Position numbers and translations under genes: made by a program. The notes below the pieces were generated by a model, which saw nothing but the letters and a program-made list of their open reading frames with translations, was not told the origin of the DNA and ran no database searches. Shown here one piece after another: positions 16,521 to 25,335 of a DNA stretch of 64,000 bases; the first letter of the stretch is position 1; every line of letters starts with the position of its first letter. The DNA is from Cryobacterium suzukii (lineage in GTDB: Bacteria > Actinomycetota > Actinomycetes > Actinomycetales > Microbacteriaceae): NCBI RefSeq assembly GCF_004403185.1, contig NZ_SOHJ01000011.1, positions 556,376 to 620,375 on the forward strand, read 5' to 3'.

Positions 16521-17441
16521 TCACCCCACGTTCAAACGGTGGCTCGCTTCGATGCGCTGGCCCCAGAACGTTCCCGCGATGATCAGCACGGCACCGACTG
16601 CCCCGATGAAGCCGAGGGCTTCGCTGCCAAGCGACACCCCCACGAGCACCGCCCAGATCGGTTCGGTGCCCATGAGCAGGCTGGCCCTGGCCGCCGAGGT
16701 GCGGCGGATCGCCCACATCTGCGCCAGAAATGCGAAGACGCTGCAGGCCAAACCAAGGTAGAGCACGCCGATCCATGCAGCCAAGTCGAAGGTCGAGATC
16801 GCCGTGACGAGGCCGTGAATGTCGAAAGTGGTGAAGACGACCGCCCCGACGAGCGCCTGCAGCAGGGTTAGGGTAATGGTGCTGTCACTCTGCCCACGGG
16901 TGAGATGACCCATCATCGTCACGTGCAGGGAGCGCACGAGCGCCGCCGCGAGAATGAGCAGGTCGCCCACATTCGGCTGCGCAAACCCGTTGTCGGAGAC
17001 GAGCAGGGCGACCCCGATAACGGCGAGCACCGCGGCCACGAAGAATGGGCGCGGCAGCCACCGGCGGGCCGCGACCGACTCAAGCACCGGAGTGACAATG
17101 ATGGTGAGACTGATGATGAGGCCCGCGTTCGTGGCCGACGTGAATGCCACACCCTGGGTCTCAAGCCAGAGGATGCTCGCCTGGGTCACCCCGAGCAACA
17201 CGCCGACCCCGAGCGCACGCCGCGACGGCAGCCGTTCGCGCCGCATCACCCAGACGATTAGCAGGGCGAGCGCCGCGACCAGAAAGCGCAGCGCGAGCAC
17301 GGCCGAAACACTCGCCTGCTCGGTGAGCACCTTCGCACTGAGGTAGCTTCCACCCCAGACCAAAGCCACGAGCAGCAACACGAGATCGACGCGATAGCGC
17401 CCGAGGTGCGGCAGCATGCGGTGCGTCAGGGTTGTGGTCAT
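16521..17441 (-). CDS. EamA/DMT-superfamily transporter
   Basis: The 306-residue protein has ten predicted membrane helices arranged as two EamA repeats; the first contains VDLVLLLVALVWGGSYLSAKVL and the second ends GFIGAVGAVLIIAGTFWGQR. It is a drug/metabolite-type exporter or importer of unknown substrate. The ATG at 17441 lies one base beyond the galM stop codon, so it is the third gene of a deoR-galM-eamA transcription unit and translationally coupled. A sugar or sugar-derived substrate is possible from this context but is not shown by the sequence. Confidence 0.88.
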   Translation of the reverse strand: MTTTLTHRMLPHLGRYRVDLVLLLVALVWGGSYLSAKVLTEQASVSAVLALRFLVAALALLIVWVMRRERLPSRRALGVGVLLGVTQASILWLETQGVAFTSATNAGLIISLTIIVTPVLESVAARRWLPRPFFVAAVLAVIGVALLVSDNGFAQPNVGDLLILAAALVRSLHVTMMGHLTRGQSDSTITLTLLQALVGAVVFTTFDIHGLVTAISTFDLAAWIGVLYLGLACSVFAFLAQMWAIRRTSAARASLLMGTEPIWAVLVGVSLGSEALGFIGAVGAVLIIAGTFWGQRIEASHRLNVG

Positions 17442-17442
17442 C

Positions 17443-18414
17443 CTAAGGCTGGCTTTGCGGCTCGAACCCGGCGTGACGGATGCCCCAGCGCACGATCCAC
17501 TCCTCCCCCGGTTGCAGCCAGTGCAGGCCAGCGCCGGAGTTGAAGGCATCGGCGGGTGCCGTCATCGGTTCGATCGCGATCGCCTGGCCGCGAAGCGGCT
17601 CTAAACCGGCGCTCCGCACGGGAAAAACGCGCGGCGTGAAAACCTGTACGTAGCGCATATTCTCGTCGCCCCACAGGGTGACGCTGCGGCCATCCGCTGC
17701 GGTGAGGGTGTGTTCGCCGGGCGCGCCCGAGCCTGGACGGGCGAGGCCCACCCCGCCGAAGCCATCATCGAGGTCGAGCTCGCCGACCGCGACACCCCCG
17801 CGCAGGTCGAACCGGGTGCCGTCGACGGGGGTTTCGCCGGTCGGGTTGAGGCGGTCGTCTACGTCGATGTGGGTTGCGGCATCCACTCGCACCATGAGAT
17901 CGCCGGTCGGTAGGTCGCCGATTTTTAGATACGGATGCGCCCCCACAGCTACCGGCGCCGCCTCGGTACCGACGTTGGTCAACCGGTGGGTGACGTTCAG
18001 ACCGGTGGGAGTGAGGGTATAGCTCACCTCGGTGGTGAGGTGAAACGGGTAGCCGGACTGCGGAAAGACAGTCGCGGCGAGCGTTACCGCGTCGCTCTGC
18101 CTGGACACCTCACGGTAGGCAGTGAAGCGGAGCAGCCCGTGGATGGCGTTGTGGCGGGCCGGCTCGGTGAGCGCGAGCTGGCGGGTGATCCCGTTCTGCG
18201 TCCATTTGCCGTCGCGAATACGATTGGGCCACGGCACGAGCACGATTCCCGCCGCCATCGGCGGTTGTGATGCCTCGGGAAAGGTTTCGATCAGGTCTAT
18301 GCCATTCACCGAATATTCCCGCAGGCCAGCCGCTACCTCGGTCACGACGGCTCGGGCCATTCCTTTTGCTGTCTCCACAGTCAGGTCGTATTGGATTCCG
18401 GTTGGTGCGCGCAT
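17443..18414 (-). CDS. galM: Aldose 1-epimerase family protein (galactose mutarotase)
   Basis: The 323-residue enzyme would interconvert alpha and beta aldoses before phosphorylation by galactokinase. It shows the mutarotase signatures NAIHGL (substrate His), VGAHPYLK (catalytic His) and AIEPMTAPADAFNSG (catalytic Glu near the C-terminus). The fold is an all-beta galactose mutarotase-like barrel, and the length is normal. It begins nine bases after the DeoR gene and overlaps its promoter context, so regulator, epimerase and EamA transporter form one minus-strand operon opposite galTK. The ribosome site is weak. An alternative is a glucose-6-phosphate epimerase, which is less likely given the neighbours. 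Confidence 0.92.
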   Translation of the reverse strand: MRAPTGIQYDLTVETAKGMARAVVTEVAAGLREYSVNGIDLIETFPEASQPPMAAGIVLVPWPNRIRDGKWTQNGITRQLALTEPARHNAIHGLLRFTAYREVSRQSDAVTLAATVFPQSGYPFHLTTEVSYTLTPTGLNVTHRLTNVGTEAAPVAVGAHPYLKIGDLPTGDLMVRVDAATHIDVDDRLNPTGETPVDGTRFDLRGGVAVGELDLDDGFGGVGLARPGSGAPGEHTLTAADGRSVTLWGDENMRYVQVFTPRVFPVRSAGLEPLRGQAIAIEPMTAPADAFNSGAGLHWLQPGEEWIVRWGIRHAGFEPQSQP

Positions 18415-18423
18415 CCGTTTAGC

Positions 18424-19293
18424 CTAGGGCCGGTCTGGCGCACTCGGCGCGGTTTCCGGAAGTAAGACGGTCAGCCCGACCTCACGCAGTGAATCCAGCA
18501 TCACCGGATCAGCGCCAGCATCGGTAATGAGGGTGTGGACGGCGCTCAGCGGGCCTACCCGACCGAGATGCACCTGACCCAGCTTGGATCGGTCGGCCAC
18601 GACGACCACCCGCTCCGCCGCTGTGAGCATGAGCGCTTTGATTCCGGCCTCCGGCAGGTTGATGTTGGTGACACCGCCGGCGATATCGACGCCATTACAG
18701 CCGATGAAAACCAGATCGGCGTGAACCTGGCTGAGCACCAGCCCGGCGAGCGGCTCGACCAACGAATGCTGCAGCGGGCGCAGCGACCCTCCCGTTACGA
18801 TCACGGTGAACCGTGGGATGGCCTGTTCCAGTTCCAGGGCGATGCTGAGCCCATTGGTGATGATGACAACGTCATGCAGGTCGTCCCGAGCGACCAATGC
18901 TCGGGCAACAGCGTGGGTCGTGGTGCCCACGTCAAGAATCACGCTCTGCCCATTTTGCACAAGCCCCGCCGCGATCTGGGCAATTTGTTGCTTGGGAATA
19001 ATAGAGGCTTCCAGAGCTTCCTCGAACGAGTGCTCACGTTCGGCGCGAAAATTCGAACCATCGCCGGGGGAATGTGCCGGCACCGCTCCGCCGTGCACGC
19101 GCCGTACAGCGCCCTGAAATTCAAGGGCGTCAAGGTCGGCCCTGGCCGTCACTCCGGAAATGTTGAAGGCGCTCCGCAACTCGCTCACCCGCACGAAGCC
19201 GCGTTCGTTTACCAGGCGCTGTGCTTGCTCTCGGCGGACAAGAGCGGGAAGCGAATCGGGTATCGGGCTGCGCGTCGGTTCGGTCGCGGTCAT
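18424..19293 (-). CDS. DeoR-family transcriptional regulator of the galactose locus
   Basis: The 289-residue protein has an N-terminal DeoR helix-turn-helix (RREQAQRLVNERGFVRVSELRSAFNISGVTARADLDAL, about residues 20-57, then VRRVHGGA) and a C-terminal sugar-phosphate sensor domain with VILDVGTTTHAVARAL and FIGCNGVDIAGGVTN. The ATG at 19293 is preferred; the frame extends to a TTG at 19335 inside the promoter region. It is divergent from galT and precedes galM in the same transcription unit. It probably represses the galactose genes and is relieved by a phosphorylated sugar, as is usual in this family. Confidence 0.92.
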   Translation of the reverse strand: MTATEPTRSPIPDSLPALVRREQAQRLVNERGFVRVSELRSAFNISGVTARADLDALEFQGAVRRVHGGAVPAHSPGDGSNFRAEREHSFEEALEASIIPKQQIAQIAAGLVQNGQSVILDVGTTTHAVARALVARDDLHDVVIITNGLSIALELEQAIPRFTVIVTGGSLRPLQHSLVEPLAGLVLSQVHADLVFIGCNGVDIAGGVTNINLPEAGIKALMLTAAERVVVVADRSKLGQVHLGRVGPLSAVHTLITDAGADPVMLDSLREVGLTVLLPETAPSAPDRP

Positions 19294-19360
19294 CACACCA
19301 GTATCACTTAGTTTGTTTTGCTTATCAATACGCAATTAGATGGTTTCGGATACACAAATT

Positions 19361-19379
19361 TGCTATCGTGACAGTGCCA
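19361..19379 (+). promoter_or_regulatory. Putative extended -10 promoter of galT, near-leaderless
   Basis: TGCTATCGT contains an extended -10 (TG-N-TATCGT, 19361-19369) whose end lies ten bases before the galT ATG at 19379. No Shine-Dalgarno precedes the ATG, so the message may have almost no leader. The upstream AT-rich stretch 19311-19355 is a likely DeoR binding region. Confidence 0.4.
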
Positions 19380-20563
19380 TGACGAATCCAGACATCCACC
19401 GCCCGCCCTTTGTCGCCGATGAGAAGATCGTGCGCCAGTCCAGCACCCTCGCCGACGGTCGTGACCTGGTGTATTTTGACGACCCCGACACCGCGCTGTC
19501 GCCGAATCGGGCTCCCGACCTACGTGAACCGGCCGCCCGGGCGATCACCGCGACAATGCGGCAAGACCCACTAACCGGGGAATGGGTCTCCATTGCCGCC
19601 AATCGCCAAGACCGGGTGTTCCTGCCGCCCGCCAACCTCGACCCGCTCGCGCCACAATCCCCCGGCAATGCCTCGGAGATTCCGAGCAACTACGACGTGG
19701 CCGTCTTCGAGAATAAGTCCCCGTCATTTGGTCCTCTCCTGGCGGATGCCGCCACCCCGGTTGATCTGGCCGACCTCGACCGCATCGGCATCGGTCGTAC
19801 CCGCACATCCGTTGGCCGCTGCGAGGTGGTGTGCTTTAGTCCCGAGAACGAGGGATCCTTTGCCAGCCTGTCGGTCGTTCGAGCCCGAACCGTCATTGAA
19901 GCCTGGGCAGAACGCACCCACGTACTGTCGCAGTTGCCGGGCGTTGAACAAGTATTCCCGTTTGAGAATAGAGGTGAACAGATCGGGGTTACCCTGCGGC
20001 ATCCGCACGGCCAGATCTACTCCTACCCATATGTCACCCCCAGAACCCAGCGTTTGGTCGACTCGCTCGAACGCTATGGGCCAACCCTCTTCGCCGATAT
20101 TCTGGCGAGCGAACAGGCCAGCGACCGGATGATTCTCCGCGGCGAACACTGGACCGCCTTCGTTCCCTTTGCCGCGCGCTGGCCGATCGAAGTGCACATG
20201 CTTCCGCACCGCCAGGTACCGGACTTTGCCGGAACCACCCTCGCCGAACGCGATGAACTGGCCGTGTTGTATCGTCGGCTGCTGCGCGGCATCGACGCGA
20301 TCTACTCGACCCCGACTCCCTATATTGCCGCGTGGCACCAGGCGCCGGTCCGGGTGCATCGGACGGACATCCGTTTGATGCTGCAGCTGACCAGCCCGCG
20401 ACGCGCCGAGGACAAGCTCAAGTTTCTCGCCGGATCGGAGGCTGCCATGGGCGCCTGGATCGGCGATGTCACGCCAGAGGATGCTGCCGCCACGATTCGC
20501 GCGGCCGTCGCGCGCGCCGCCGAGGCGGACTCCGCCACCGTTGTTTCGGGGACACACTCGTGA
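19379..20563 (+). CDS. galT: Galactose-1-phosphate uridylyltransferase
   Basis: The 394-residue enzyme transfers UMP from UDP-glucose to galactose-1-phosphate in the Leloir pathway. It contains the HIT-superfamily nucleotidyl-transfer motif HPHGQIYSYP with the catalytic second His, an N-terminal RQDPLTGEWVSIAANRQDRVF segment typical of GalT, and the C-terminal FAARWPIEVHMLPHR half. Zinc-site cysteines of the E. coli type are not evident. Of the two possible starts, ATG 19379 fits the promoter better than ATG 19340. Its stop codon overlaps the galK start (GTGA), so the two are translationally coupled. Confidence 0.95.
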   Translation: MTNPDIHRPPFVADEKIVRQSSTLADGRDLVYFDDPDTALSPNRAPDLREPAARAITATMRQDPLTGEWVSIAANRQDRVFLPPANLDPLAPQSPGNASEIPSNYDVAVFENKSPSFGPLLADAATPVDLADLDRIGIGRTRTSVGRCEVVCFSPENEGSFASLSVVRARTVIEAWAERTHVLSQLPGVEQVFPFENRGEQIGVTLRHPHGQIYSYPYVTPRTQRLVDSLERYGPTLFADILASEQASDRMILRGEHWTAFVPFAARWPIEVHMLPHRQVPDFAGTTLAERDELAVLYRRLLRGIDAIYSTPTPYIAAWHQAPVRVHRTDIRLMLQLTSPRRAEDKLKFLAGSEAAMGAWIGDVTPEDAAATIRAAVARAAEADSATVVSGTHS

Positions 20564-21765
20564 CCGCCCGGAATACTGACGGCGCCGGCGTCGTCAGTGC
20601 GTTGGATCGCACGGCCCAGGTTGGCTTCCAGAGTCACTTCCATCGATCGGCGACGGGCCTGTGGTCGGCGCCCGGCCGGGTCAACCTGATCGGTGAGCAC
20701 ACCGACTACAACGACGGCTTCGTACTGCCGCTCGCCATCGATCGGCGCACGGTCGTTGCGCTCGCGTCCAGAACCGACCGAGTCGTTCGCGTGGCGAGTT
20801 CCTTCGCGGCCGAGACCGTTGAGGTTTCCCTCGACGAGCTGGTTCCCGAGAACCTCGTCGGCTGGTCAGCGTACCCGCTCGGCGTGGCCTGGGCACTCGG
20901 ACAGTTCGGAGCAGACCTCGCCGTCGTGCCCGGATTCGAGGTCTATATCGACTCCGACGTGCCGGTGGGAGCCGGGCTGTCGTCGTCAGCCGCGCTCGAA
21001 AGCGCCGTCGCGGTGGCCCTCAACGACGTGTGGGGTCTGGATCTCGACCGCGCGACGCTGGCCCGCGTTGGCCAGCTCGCCGAAAACCGTGTCGTCGGCG
21101 CCCCGACCGGCATCATGGACCAATCGGCATCGCTCCTCGGCCAGGCCGACGCTGCGGTATTTCTGGACTGCCGAAGCCTCGCAGCTGAGGTCATCCCGCT
21201 CGGACTCCACCCGGCAGGCCTCGAGCTACTCATCATCGATACCCGGGTCAGCCACTCGCACGCGACGGGCGGGTACGCCGCCCGCCGAAAGTCGTGCGAG
21301 GCCGGCGCCCGCGCTTTGGGCGTGCCGGCACTGCGCGATCTCAGCCTGGACGATCTCACCCGAGCCCAGGCGATGCTCGACGACGAAACTTTTCGCCGAG
21401 TGCGTCACATCGTGACCGAGAACCAACGCGTGCTCGACACCGTGCAGACCCTGCGATCGAGCGGATGCACGGCGATCGGGCCGCTGTTGGATGCCTCGCA
21501 CCGGTCGATGCGGGACGACTTCGAGATTTCAGCTCCCGAATTGGACGTGGCCGTCGACACCGCCCGTCGTGCAGGTGCCATCGGCGCGCGCATGACCGGC
21601 GGCGGCTTCGGTGGCGCGGCCATCGCCCTGACTCCTACCGATCGAGTGCCGGCCGTGAAGGCCGCCGTGATGGCCGCCTTCGCCGAACGAGGCTTTGCAA
21701 CACCCGACCTATTCGTGGTGCACGCTGCCGATGGAGCAGCCCGCGACGGTGGCGTGCGCCCCTGA
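20560..21765 (+). CDS. galK: Galactokinase
   Basis: The 401-residue GHMP-family enzyme phosphorylates galactose with ATP. It shows the galactokinase signature GRVNLIGEHTDYNDGFVLP (about residue 38), the ATP-binding motif PVGAGLSSSAALE (about 131) and the C-terminal GHMP motif MTGGGFGGAA (about 345). The GTG start at 20560 overlaps the galT stop by four bases, with GGGGA just upstream; longer frames in this phase lie inside galT. Together with galT and galM this gives the first steps of the Leloir pathway; galE is not in the window. Confidence 0.96.
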   Translation: MTARNTDGAGVVSALDRTAQVGFQSHFHRSATGLWSAPGRVNLIGEHTDYNDGFVLPLAIDRRTVVALASRTDRVVRVASSFAAETVEVSLDELVPENLVGWSAYPLGVAWALGQFGADLAVVPGFEVYIDSDVPVGAGLSSSAALESAVAVALNDVWGLDLDRATLARVGQLAENRVVGAPTGIMDQSASLLGQADAAVFLDCRSLAAEVIPLGLHPAGLELLIIDTRVSHSHATGGYAARRKSCEAGARALGVPALRDLSLDDLTRAQAMLDDETFRRVRHIVTENQRVLDTVQTLRSSGCTAIGPLLDASHRSMRDDFEISAPELDVAVDTARRAGAIGARMTGGGFGGAAIALTPTDRVPAVKAAVMAAFAERGFATPDLFVVHAADGAARDGGVRP

Positions 21766-21978
21766 GCCCGATCAACCTCGCAGACACCGACGCCTCCTTC
21801 CCGGTCTCGGATACGAGCTGCTCGCCGCCGAAGACATTGGGGATATGGTCGTGATTCCCGCTGGACTGACCCGGGTCGTGCACCGACGTCGTTCGTTCTC
21901 GACCGACAACGCGCTCGAGCGGGAACCCGGGGCCCAGCCCGCATGGCCCCGGGGAGCCGCTCGGCTAGGCTGACGCGT

Positions 21979-22521
21979 ATGACTGCTGACAGCGCTGCCC
22001 GAATCATCGTTCTGCCGAACATTCCGGCCCCGAGCATCGCCGAGACGGCGTTCGTCGCGCCCGGCGCCATCATCGTCGGCAATGTCACCCTCGCCGACCA
22101 GGCCAGCGTCTGGTACAACTCCGTGCTGCGCGCCGAGCTCGAGCCGATCACGATCGGGGCCGGCTCGAACCTGCAGGACAACGTCTCCTGCCACGTCGAC
22201 ACCGATTTTCCGCTCACCCTCGGCACCGGAGTGTCGGTCGGGCACGGCGCCGTGCTGCACGGCTGCACGATTGAAGACAACGTGCTCGTCGGCATGGCCG
22301 CGACCATTCTGAACGGCGCCGTCATCGGCACCGGGTCCCTCGTGGCTGCCGGAGCCGTCGTGCTCGGCGGAACCGTCGTGCCGCCCGGCTCGCTCGTAGC
22401 CGGTGTCCCCGCCAAGGTCCGACGCCCGCTGACCGACGACGAGATCGCCAGCATCCGTCACAACGCCGAGAACTATCTCGAGCACACCGAGCTGCACCGC
22501 GCCGCCCTCACCCAGCGGTAG
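21979..22521 (+). CDS. Gamma-class carbonic anhydrase family protein
   Basis: The 180-residue protein is a left-handed beta-helix built from hexapeptide repeats (such as APGAIIVGNVTLADQASVW, NVLVGMAATILNGAVIG, PGSLVAGVPAKV). Three metal-ligand histidines are in place: one in NVSCHVD and two in VGHGAVLHGC. The family ranges from true carbonic anhydrases (Cam/CamH) to PaaY/YrdA-like proteins of unclear activity. The ATG at 21979 follows a 213-base gap after galK, so it has its own promoter. It converges on folD, with an inverted repeat between them. Confidence 0.9.
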   Translation: MTADSAARIIVLPNIPAPSIAETAFVAPGAIIVGNVTLADQASVWYNSVLRAELEPITIGAGSNLQDNVSCHVDTDFPLTLGTGVSVGHGAVLHGCTIEDNVLVGMAATILNGAVIGTGSLVAAGAVVLGGTVVPPGSLVAGVPAKVRRPLTDDEIASIRHNAENYLEHTELHRAALTQR

Positions 22522-22549
22522 CTGCGGTTGGAGGCCGAGCATCCGTTGT

Positions 22550-22616
22550 GCCGGTAAATTTGCGACGCGCCGGGCCAGTTGTGCTGAGGTGACGGCGTGT
22601 CGCCAAATTTACCGGC
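22550..22616. terminator. Imperfect 17/18-bp inverted repeat between convergent genes
   Basis: The arm 22550-22566 (GCCGGTAAATTTGCGAC) and the arm 22599-22616 (GTCGCCAAATTTACCGGC) are complementary except for one extra base. The spacer of 32 bases is long for an intrinsic terminator. It lies between the convergent carbonic anhydrase and folD genes and may terminate both, or be a small palindromic element. Confidence 0.6.
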
Positions 22617-22651
22617 GTTAGCTACCGCCGACTGAACCGCCGGCCGAGGCG

Positions 22652-23539
22652 CTACGCCAGCAGGGACTGTTCGGCGGCCTTGACCACGTTGGAGAGCAGC
22701 ATGGCGCGGGTCATCGGACCGACGCCGCGCGGGTTGGGCGAGAGGTGCCCAGCGACCGATGCAACGTCGGGGTGGACGTCGCCGGTCAGCCGGCCCTTGC
22801 CCGTGGTCGGGTCCTGCACCCGGGTGATTCCCACATCGAGCACGGCGGCGCCCGGCTTGATCCAATCGGCCTGGATCAGGTGCGGCACGCCAACGGCGGC
22901 CACGACGATGTCGGCGCGGCGTACCTCTCCGGCCAGGTCGACCGTGCGCGAGTGGGTCAGGGTAACCGTCGCGTCGAGGCCCTTACGGGTGAACAACAGG
23001 CCGAGCGGACGACCGACGGTGAGGCCACGTCCGACCACGACGACATTCTTGCCCACGATCGGCACATCGTAGCGGCGCAGCAGCTCGACGATGCCGGCCG
23101 GGGTGCAGGGCAGCGGGGAGCGCAGCTCGCCCTCGATGCCGAGTACGAGGCGCCCGAGGTTGGTCGGGTGCAGGCCGTCGGCATCCTTCGCCGGGTCGAT
23201 GAGTTCGAGCATCGCGTTCTCGTTGTGGCCGACCGGAAGCGGCAGCTGGATGATGTAGCCGGTCACCTCGCGGCTGTTGTTGAGATCCTTGATGGCGGCG
23301 CGCACGTCGGCGCTGGTCGCCGAGCCGGGCAGGTCGATGCGCAGCGATTCGATGCCGACCTCGGCGCAGTCGCGGTGCTTGCCCGCGACGTAGGTCTCGG
23401 AGCCCGGGTCATTGCCAACGAGCAGGGTGGCCAGGCCGGGTACCACGCCGTGCGAGCGCAGAGCAGCGATGCGGCCCCGCAGCTCAGCCTTGATGTCGGA
23501 CGCGGTCTTGACCCCGTCGAGTGTGATTGCCGTCATCAT
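22652..23539 (-). CDS. folD: Bifunctional methylenetetrahydrofolate dehydrogenase/methenyl-THF cyclohydrolase
   Basis: The 295-residue enzyme interconverts 5,10-methylene-THF and 10-formyl-THF using NADP. It has the FolD family signatures [17 protein letters not shown] with the active-site Lys, the GYIIQLPLP substrate segment, the [11 protein letters not shown] and [17 protein letters not shown] dinucleotide-binding region, and the C-terminal [21 protein letters not shown]. Starts at 23539 and 23536 (tandem ATG) are equivalent; GGGAA precedes. It lies downstream of glyA on the same strand, but the gap of about 200 bases holds a terminator-like hairpin and a palindromic repeat, so it may be only partly co-transcribed with glyA. 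Confidence 0.97.
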   Translation of the reverse strand: MMTAITLDGVKTASDIKAELRGRIAALRSHGVVPGLATLLVGNDPGSETYVAGKHRDCAEVGIESLRIDLPGSATSADVRAAIKDLNNSREVTGYIIQLPLPVGHNENAMLELIDPAKDADGLHPTNLGRLVLGIEGELRSPLPCTPAGIVELLRRYDVPIVGKNVVVVGRGLTVGRPLGLLFTRKGLDATVTLTHSRTVDLAGEVRRADIVVAAVGVPHLIQADWIKPGAAVLDVGITRVQDPTTGKGRLTGDVHPDVASVAGHLSPNPRGVGPMTRAMLLSNVVKAAEQSLLA

Positions 23540-23579
23540 GGTTCCCTACTGTTGTCGATCGGTTCAGTTCAGTTCGCTT

Positions 23580-23651
23580 GGACGGGGCCCGGGCCCCGTC
23601 CGCGGGCCCAGGCTATAACCTGGGCCCCGGGATCGGGCCCGGGCCCCGTCC
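23580..23651. repeat. GGGCCC palindromes between glyA and folD, copy 2 of 3
   Basis: A perfect 22-bp palindrome (23580-23601, GGACGGGGCCC and complement) is followed by a 24-bp palindrome with one mismatched pair (23604-23627, GGGCCCAGG...CCTGGGCCC, TATA centre) and then a partial third one (to 23651). The element order differs from the copies at 10530 and 39537. It lies directly upstream of folD. Confidence 0.88.
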
Positions 23652-23684
23652 AATGGTGATGGCTGGGGACGGGCGCGGGGCAGG

Positions 23685-23731
23685 CGCGAGCGGATGCCGC
23701 CGGCCGGTCCGGCCAAAGGCATCCGCTCGCG
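23685..23731 (-). terminator. Hairpin after glyA built from the CGGATGCC motif
   Basis: Arms CGCGAGCGGATGCC (23685-23698) and GGCATCCGCTCGCG (23718-23731) are exact complements, and the loop can form a second GCCGG/CCGGC helix. It begins six bases beyond the glyA stop codon. No long T-run follows. It is likely to be a terminator or attenuator between glyA and folD. Confidence 0.7.
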
Positions 23732-23737
23732 AGAAAG

Positions 23738-25030
23738 CTACTGCTGCAGGCCGGCGTACAGCGGGAAGGCCTGCGTCAGCACGCCGACGCGGGCGCGGAG
23801 GGCGGCAATGTCGGCGCCGGGCTTGAGGGCCTCGGCGATGACATCGGCGACCTCGGTGAACTCGGCGTCACCGAACCCGCGGGTGGCCAGGGCCGGCGTG
23901 CCGATGCGAAGCCCGGAAGTGACCATCGGCGGGCGCGGGTCGAAGGGAACGGAGTTGCGGTTCACGGTGATGCCAACCTCGTGCAGGGCATCTTCAGCCT
24001 GCTGGCCGTTGATCTCGGAGTGGCGCAGGTCGGCGAGCACGAGGTGCACGTCGGTGCCGCCGGTGAGCACGTCGATGCCGTGCGCACGCGAGTCGTCAGC
24101 GGTGAGGCGGTCGGCGAGGATGCTGGCACCGCGCAGGGTGCGCTCCTGGCGTTCCTTGAACTCGGGCTCGGCGGCGAGCTTGAACGCGGTGGCCTTGGCG
24201 GCGATCACGTGCATGAGCGGCCCGCCCTGCTGGCCGGGGAACACGTTGGAGTTGAGCTTCTTGGCCAGGGCCATATCGCGCGACAGAATGAAGCCAGAGC
24301 GCGGACCGGCGAGGGTCTTGTGCACCGTGCTCGACACGACGTCGGCGTAAGGCACGGGCGAGGGGTGCAGGCCGGCAGCGACGAGACCGGCGAAGTGCGC
24401 CATATCGACCCAGAGCAGCGCGCCGACCTCGTCGGCGATGGCGCGGAAGGCTTCGAAGTCGAGGTGACGCGGGTAGGCAGACCAGCCGGCGATGATGACC
24501 TTCGGCTTGCTCTCGAGCGCCTTGTCGCGCACGACGTCCATGTCGACGCGGAACGTTTCCGGGTCGACACCGTAGGCGACCGGGTTGTACAGCTTGCCGG
24601 AGAAGTTCAGTTTCATGCCGTGGGTGAGGTGGCCGCCGTGGGCCAGCTCGAGGCCGAGGATGGTATCGCCGGGCGTGGCGATGGCGGAGAGCACGGCAGC
24701 GTTGGCGGTGGCACCGGAGTGCGGCTGCACGTTTGCGTAGGCGGCACCGAACAGGCTCTTCGCCCGGTCGATGGCAAGCTGCTCAGCGACATCGACGTAC
24801 TCGCAGCCGCCGTAGTAGCGGCGCCCCGGGTAGCCCTCTGCGTACTTGTTGGTGAGCACAGAGCCCTGCGACTGCAGCACGGCGCGCGGAACGAAGTTCT
24901 CGCTCGCGATCATTTCGAGGTAGTCGCGCTGGCGGCCGAGCTCCTGCTCGAGCACGGCGGCGATCTCGGGGTCAACGACCGAGAGCGGTTCGTTGAAGGT
25001 TGACGTCAAAGCGGTGGCGGAATCAGGCAC
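23738..25030 (-). CDS. glyA: Serine hydroxymethyltransferase
   Basis: The 430-residue PLP enzyme makes glycine and 5,10-methylene-THF from serine. It shows [10 protein letters not shown], the [19 protein letters not shown] segment, [13 protein letters not shown] and the PLP lysine Lys238 in [14 protein letters not shown]. The GTG at 25030 is chosen because AAGGAG lies at the proper distance; a longer frame enters the riboswitch. Upstream is a ZTP riboswitch, so expression should rise when ZMP/ZTP accumulates during shortage of 10-formyl-THF. The product feeds folD, which lies downstream on the same strand. Confidence 0.97.
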   Translation of the reverse strand: MPDSATALTSTFNEPLSVVDPEIAAVLEQELGRQRDYLEMIASENFVPRAVLQSQGSVLTNKYAEGYPGRRYYGGCEYVDVAEQLAIDRAKSLFGAAYANVQPHSGATANAAVLSAIATPGDTILGLELAHGGHLTHGMKLNFSGKLYNPVAYGVDPETFRVDMDVVRDKALESKPKVIIAGWSAYPRHLDFEAFRAIADEVGALLWVDMAHFAGLVAAGLHPSPVPYADVVSSTVHKTLAGPRSGFILSRDMALAKKLNSNVFPGQQGGPLMHVIAAKATAFKLAAEPEFKERQERTLRGASILADRLTADDSRAHGIDVLTGGTDVHLVLADLRHSEINGQQAEDALHEVGITVNRNSVPFDPRPPMVTSGLRIGTPALATRGFGDAEFTEVADVIAEALKPGADIAALRARVGVLTQAFPLYAGLQQ

Positions 25031-25054
25031 GGAGTTCTCCTTATATATATGGAT

Positions 25055-25142
25055 GTTGCGGCCCAGGCGTGCGGCCACTAACCGTGTCAGTCGCTCCCCG
25101 ATGGTGACCCATCTTCGTGCTACGCCAGTTGCGACTCGGCCA
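25055..25142 (-). promoter_or_regulatory. ZTP (pfl) riboswitch upstream of glyA
   Basis: Read on the minus strand, the segment shows the two conserved halves of the pfl motif: GAGTCGCAACTGGCG (from 25137 to 25123), a short hairpin GATGGGTCACCATC (25113-25100), the CGGGGAGCGAC strand, and 3' the invariant pseudoknot segment CGCCTGGGC (25069-25061). This class binds the purine intermediates ZMP/ZTP and is typically found before glyA, folD, purH and fhs. The glyA Shine-Dalgarno follows after a run of ATATATAT; GGAG and CTCC near the start could pair, which suggests control of translation start. Confidence 0.93.
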
Positions 25143-25201
25143 GCATATCAGCGGATGCTGTCGGTCCAAACATCCGCCCGCGCCTCGTGGCACCCTTTCG
25201 C

Positions 25202-25235
25202 GATCGGGGCACTCCCAGCTACGGGTGCCCCGATC
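25202..25235. promoter_or_regulatory. 11-bp perfect hairpin in the glyA/monooxygenase divergent region
   Basis: GATCGGGGCAC (25202-25212) pairs exactly with GTGCCCCGATC (25225-25235) across 12 bases. It lies between two divergent genes where a terminator is not expected. It could be an operator, a 5' leader structure of the glyA message upstream of the aptamer, or part of a promoter-proximal control element. Confidence 0.5.
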
Positions 25236-25335
25236 AATACGAGGTGCCGAGAATCCCCAGTGGCCGGGAATAGCGGCGGGCGGGTGGCCGTTGTCATCGA
25301 TATACATGCAGACGCATTGAAATTTGGAGGATGGC

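Noticed and set aside
21766..21978. Short frame between galK and the carbonic anhydrase gene
   Set aside because: The open frame starts inside galK in another phase and shows no family likeness; the region is most likely a promoter spacer.
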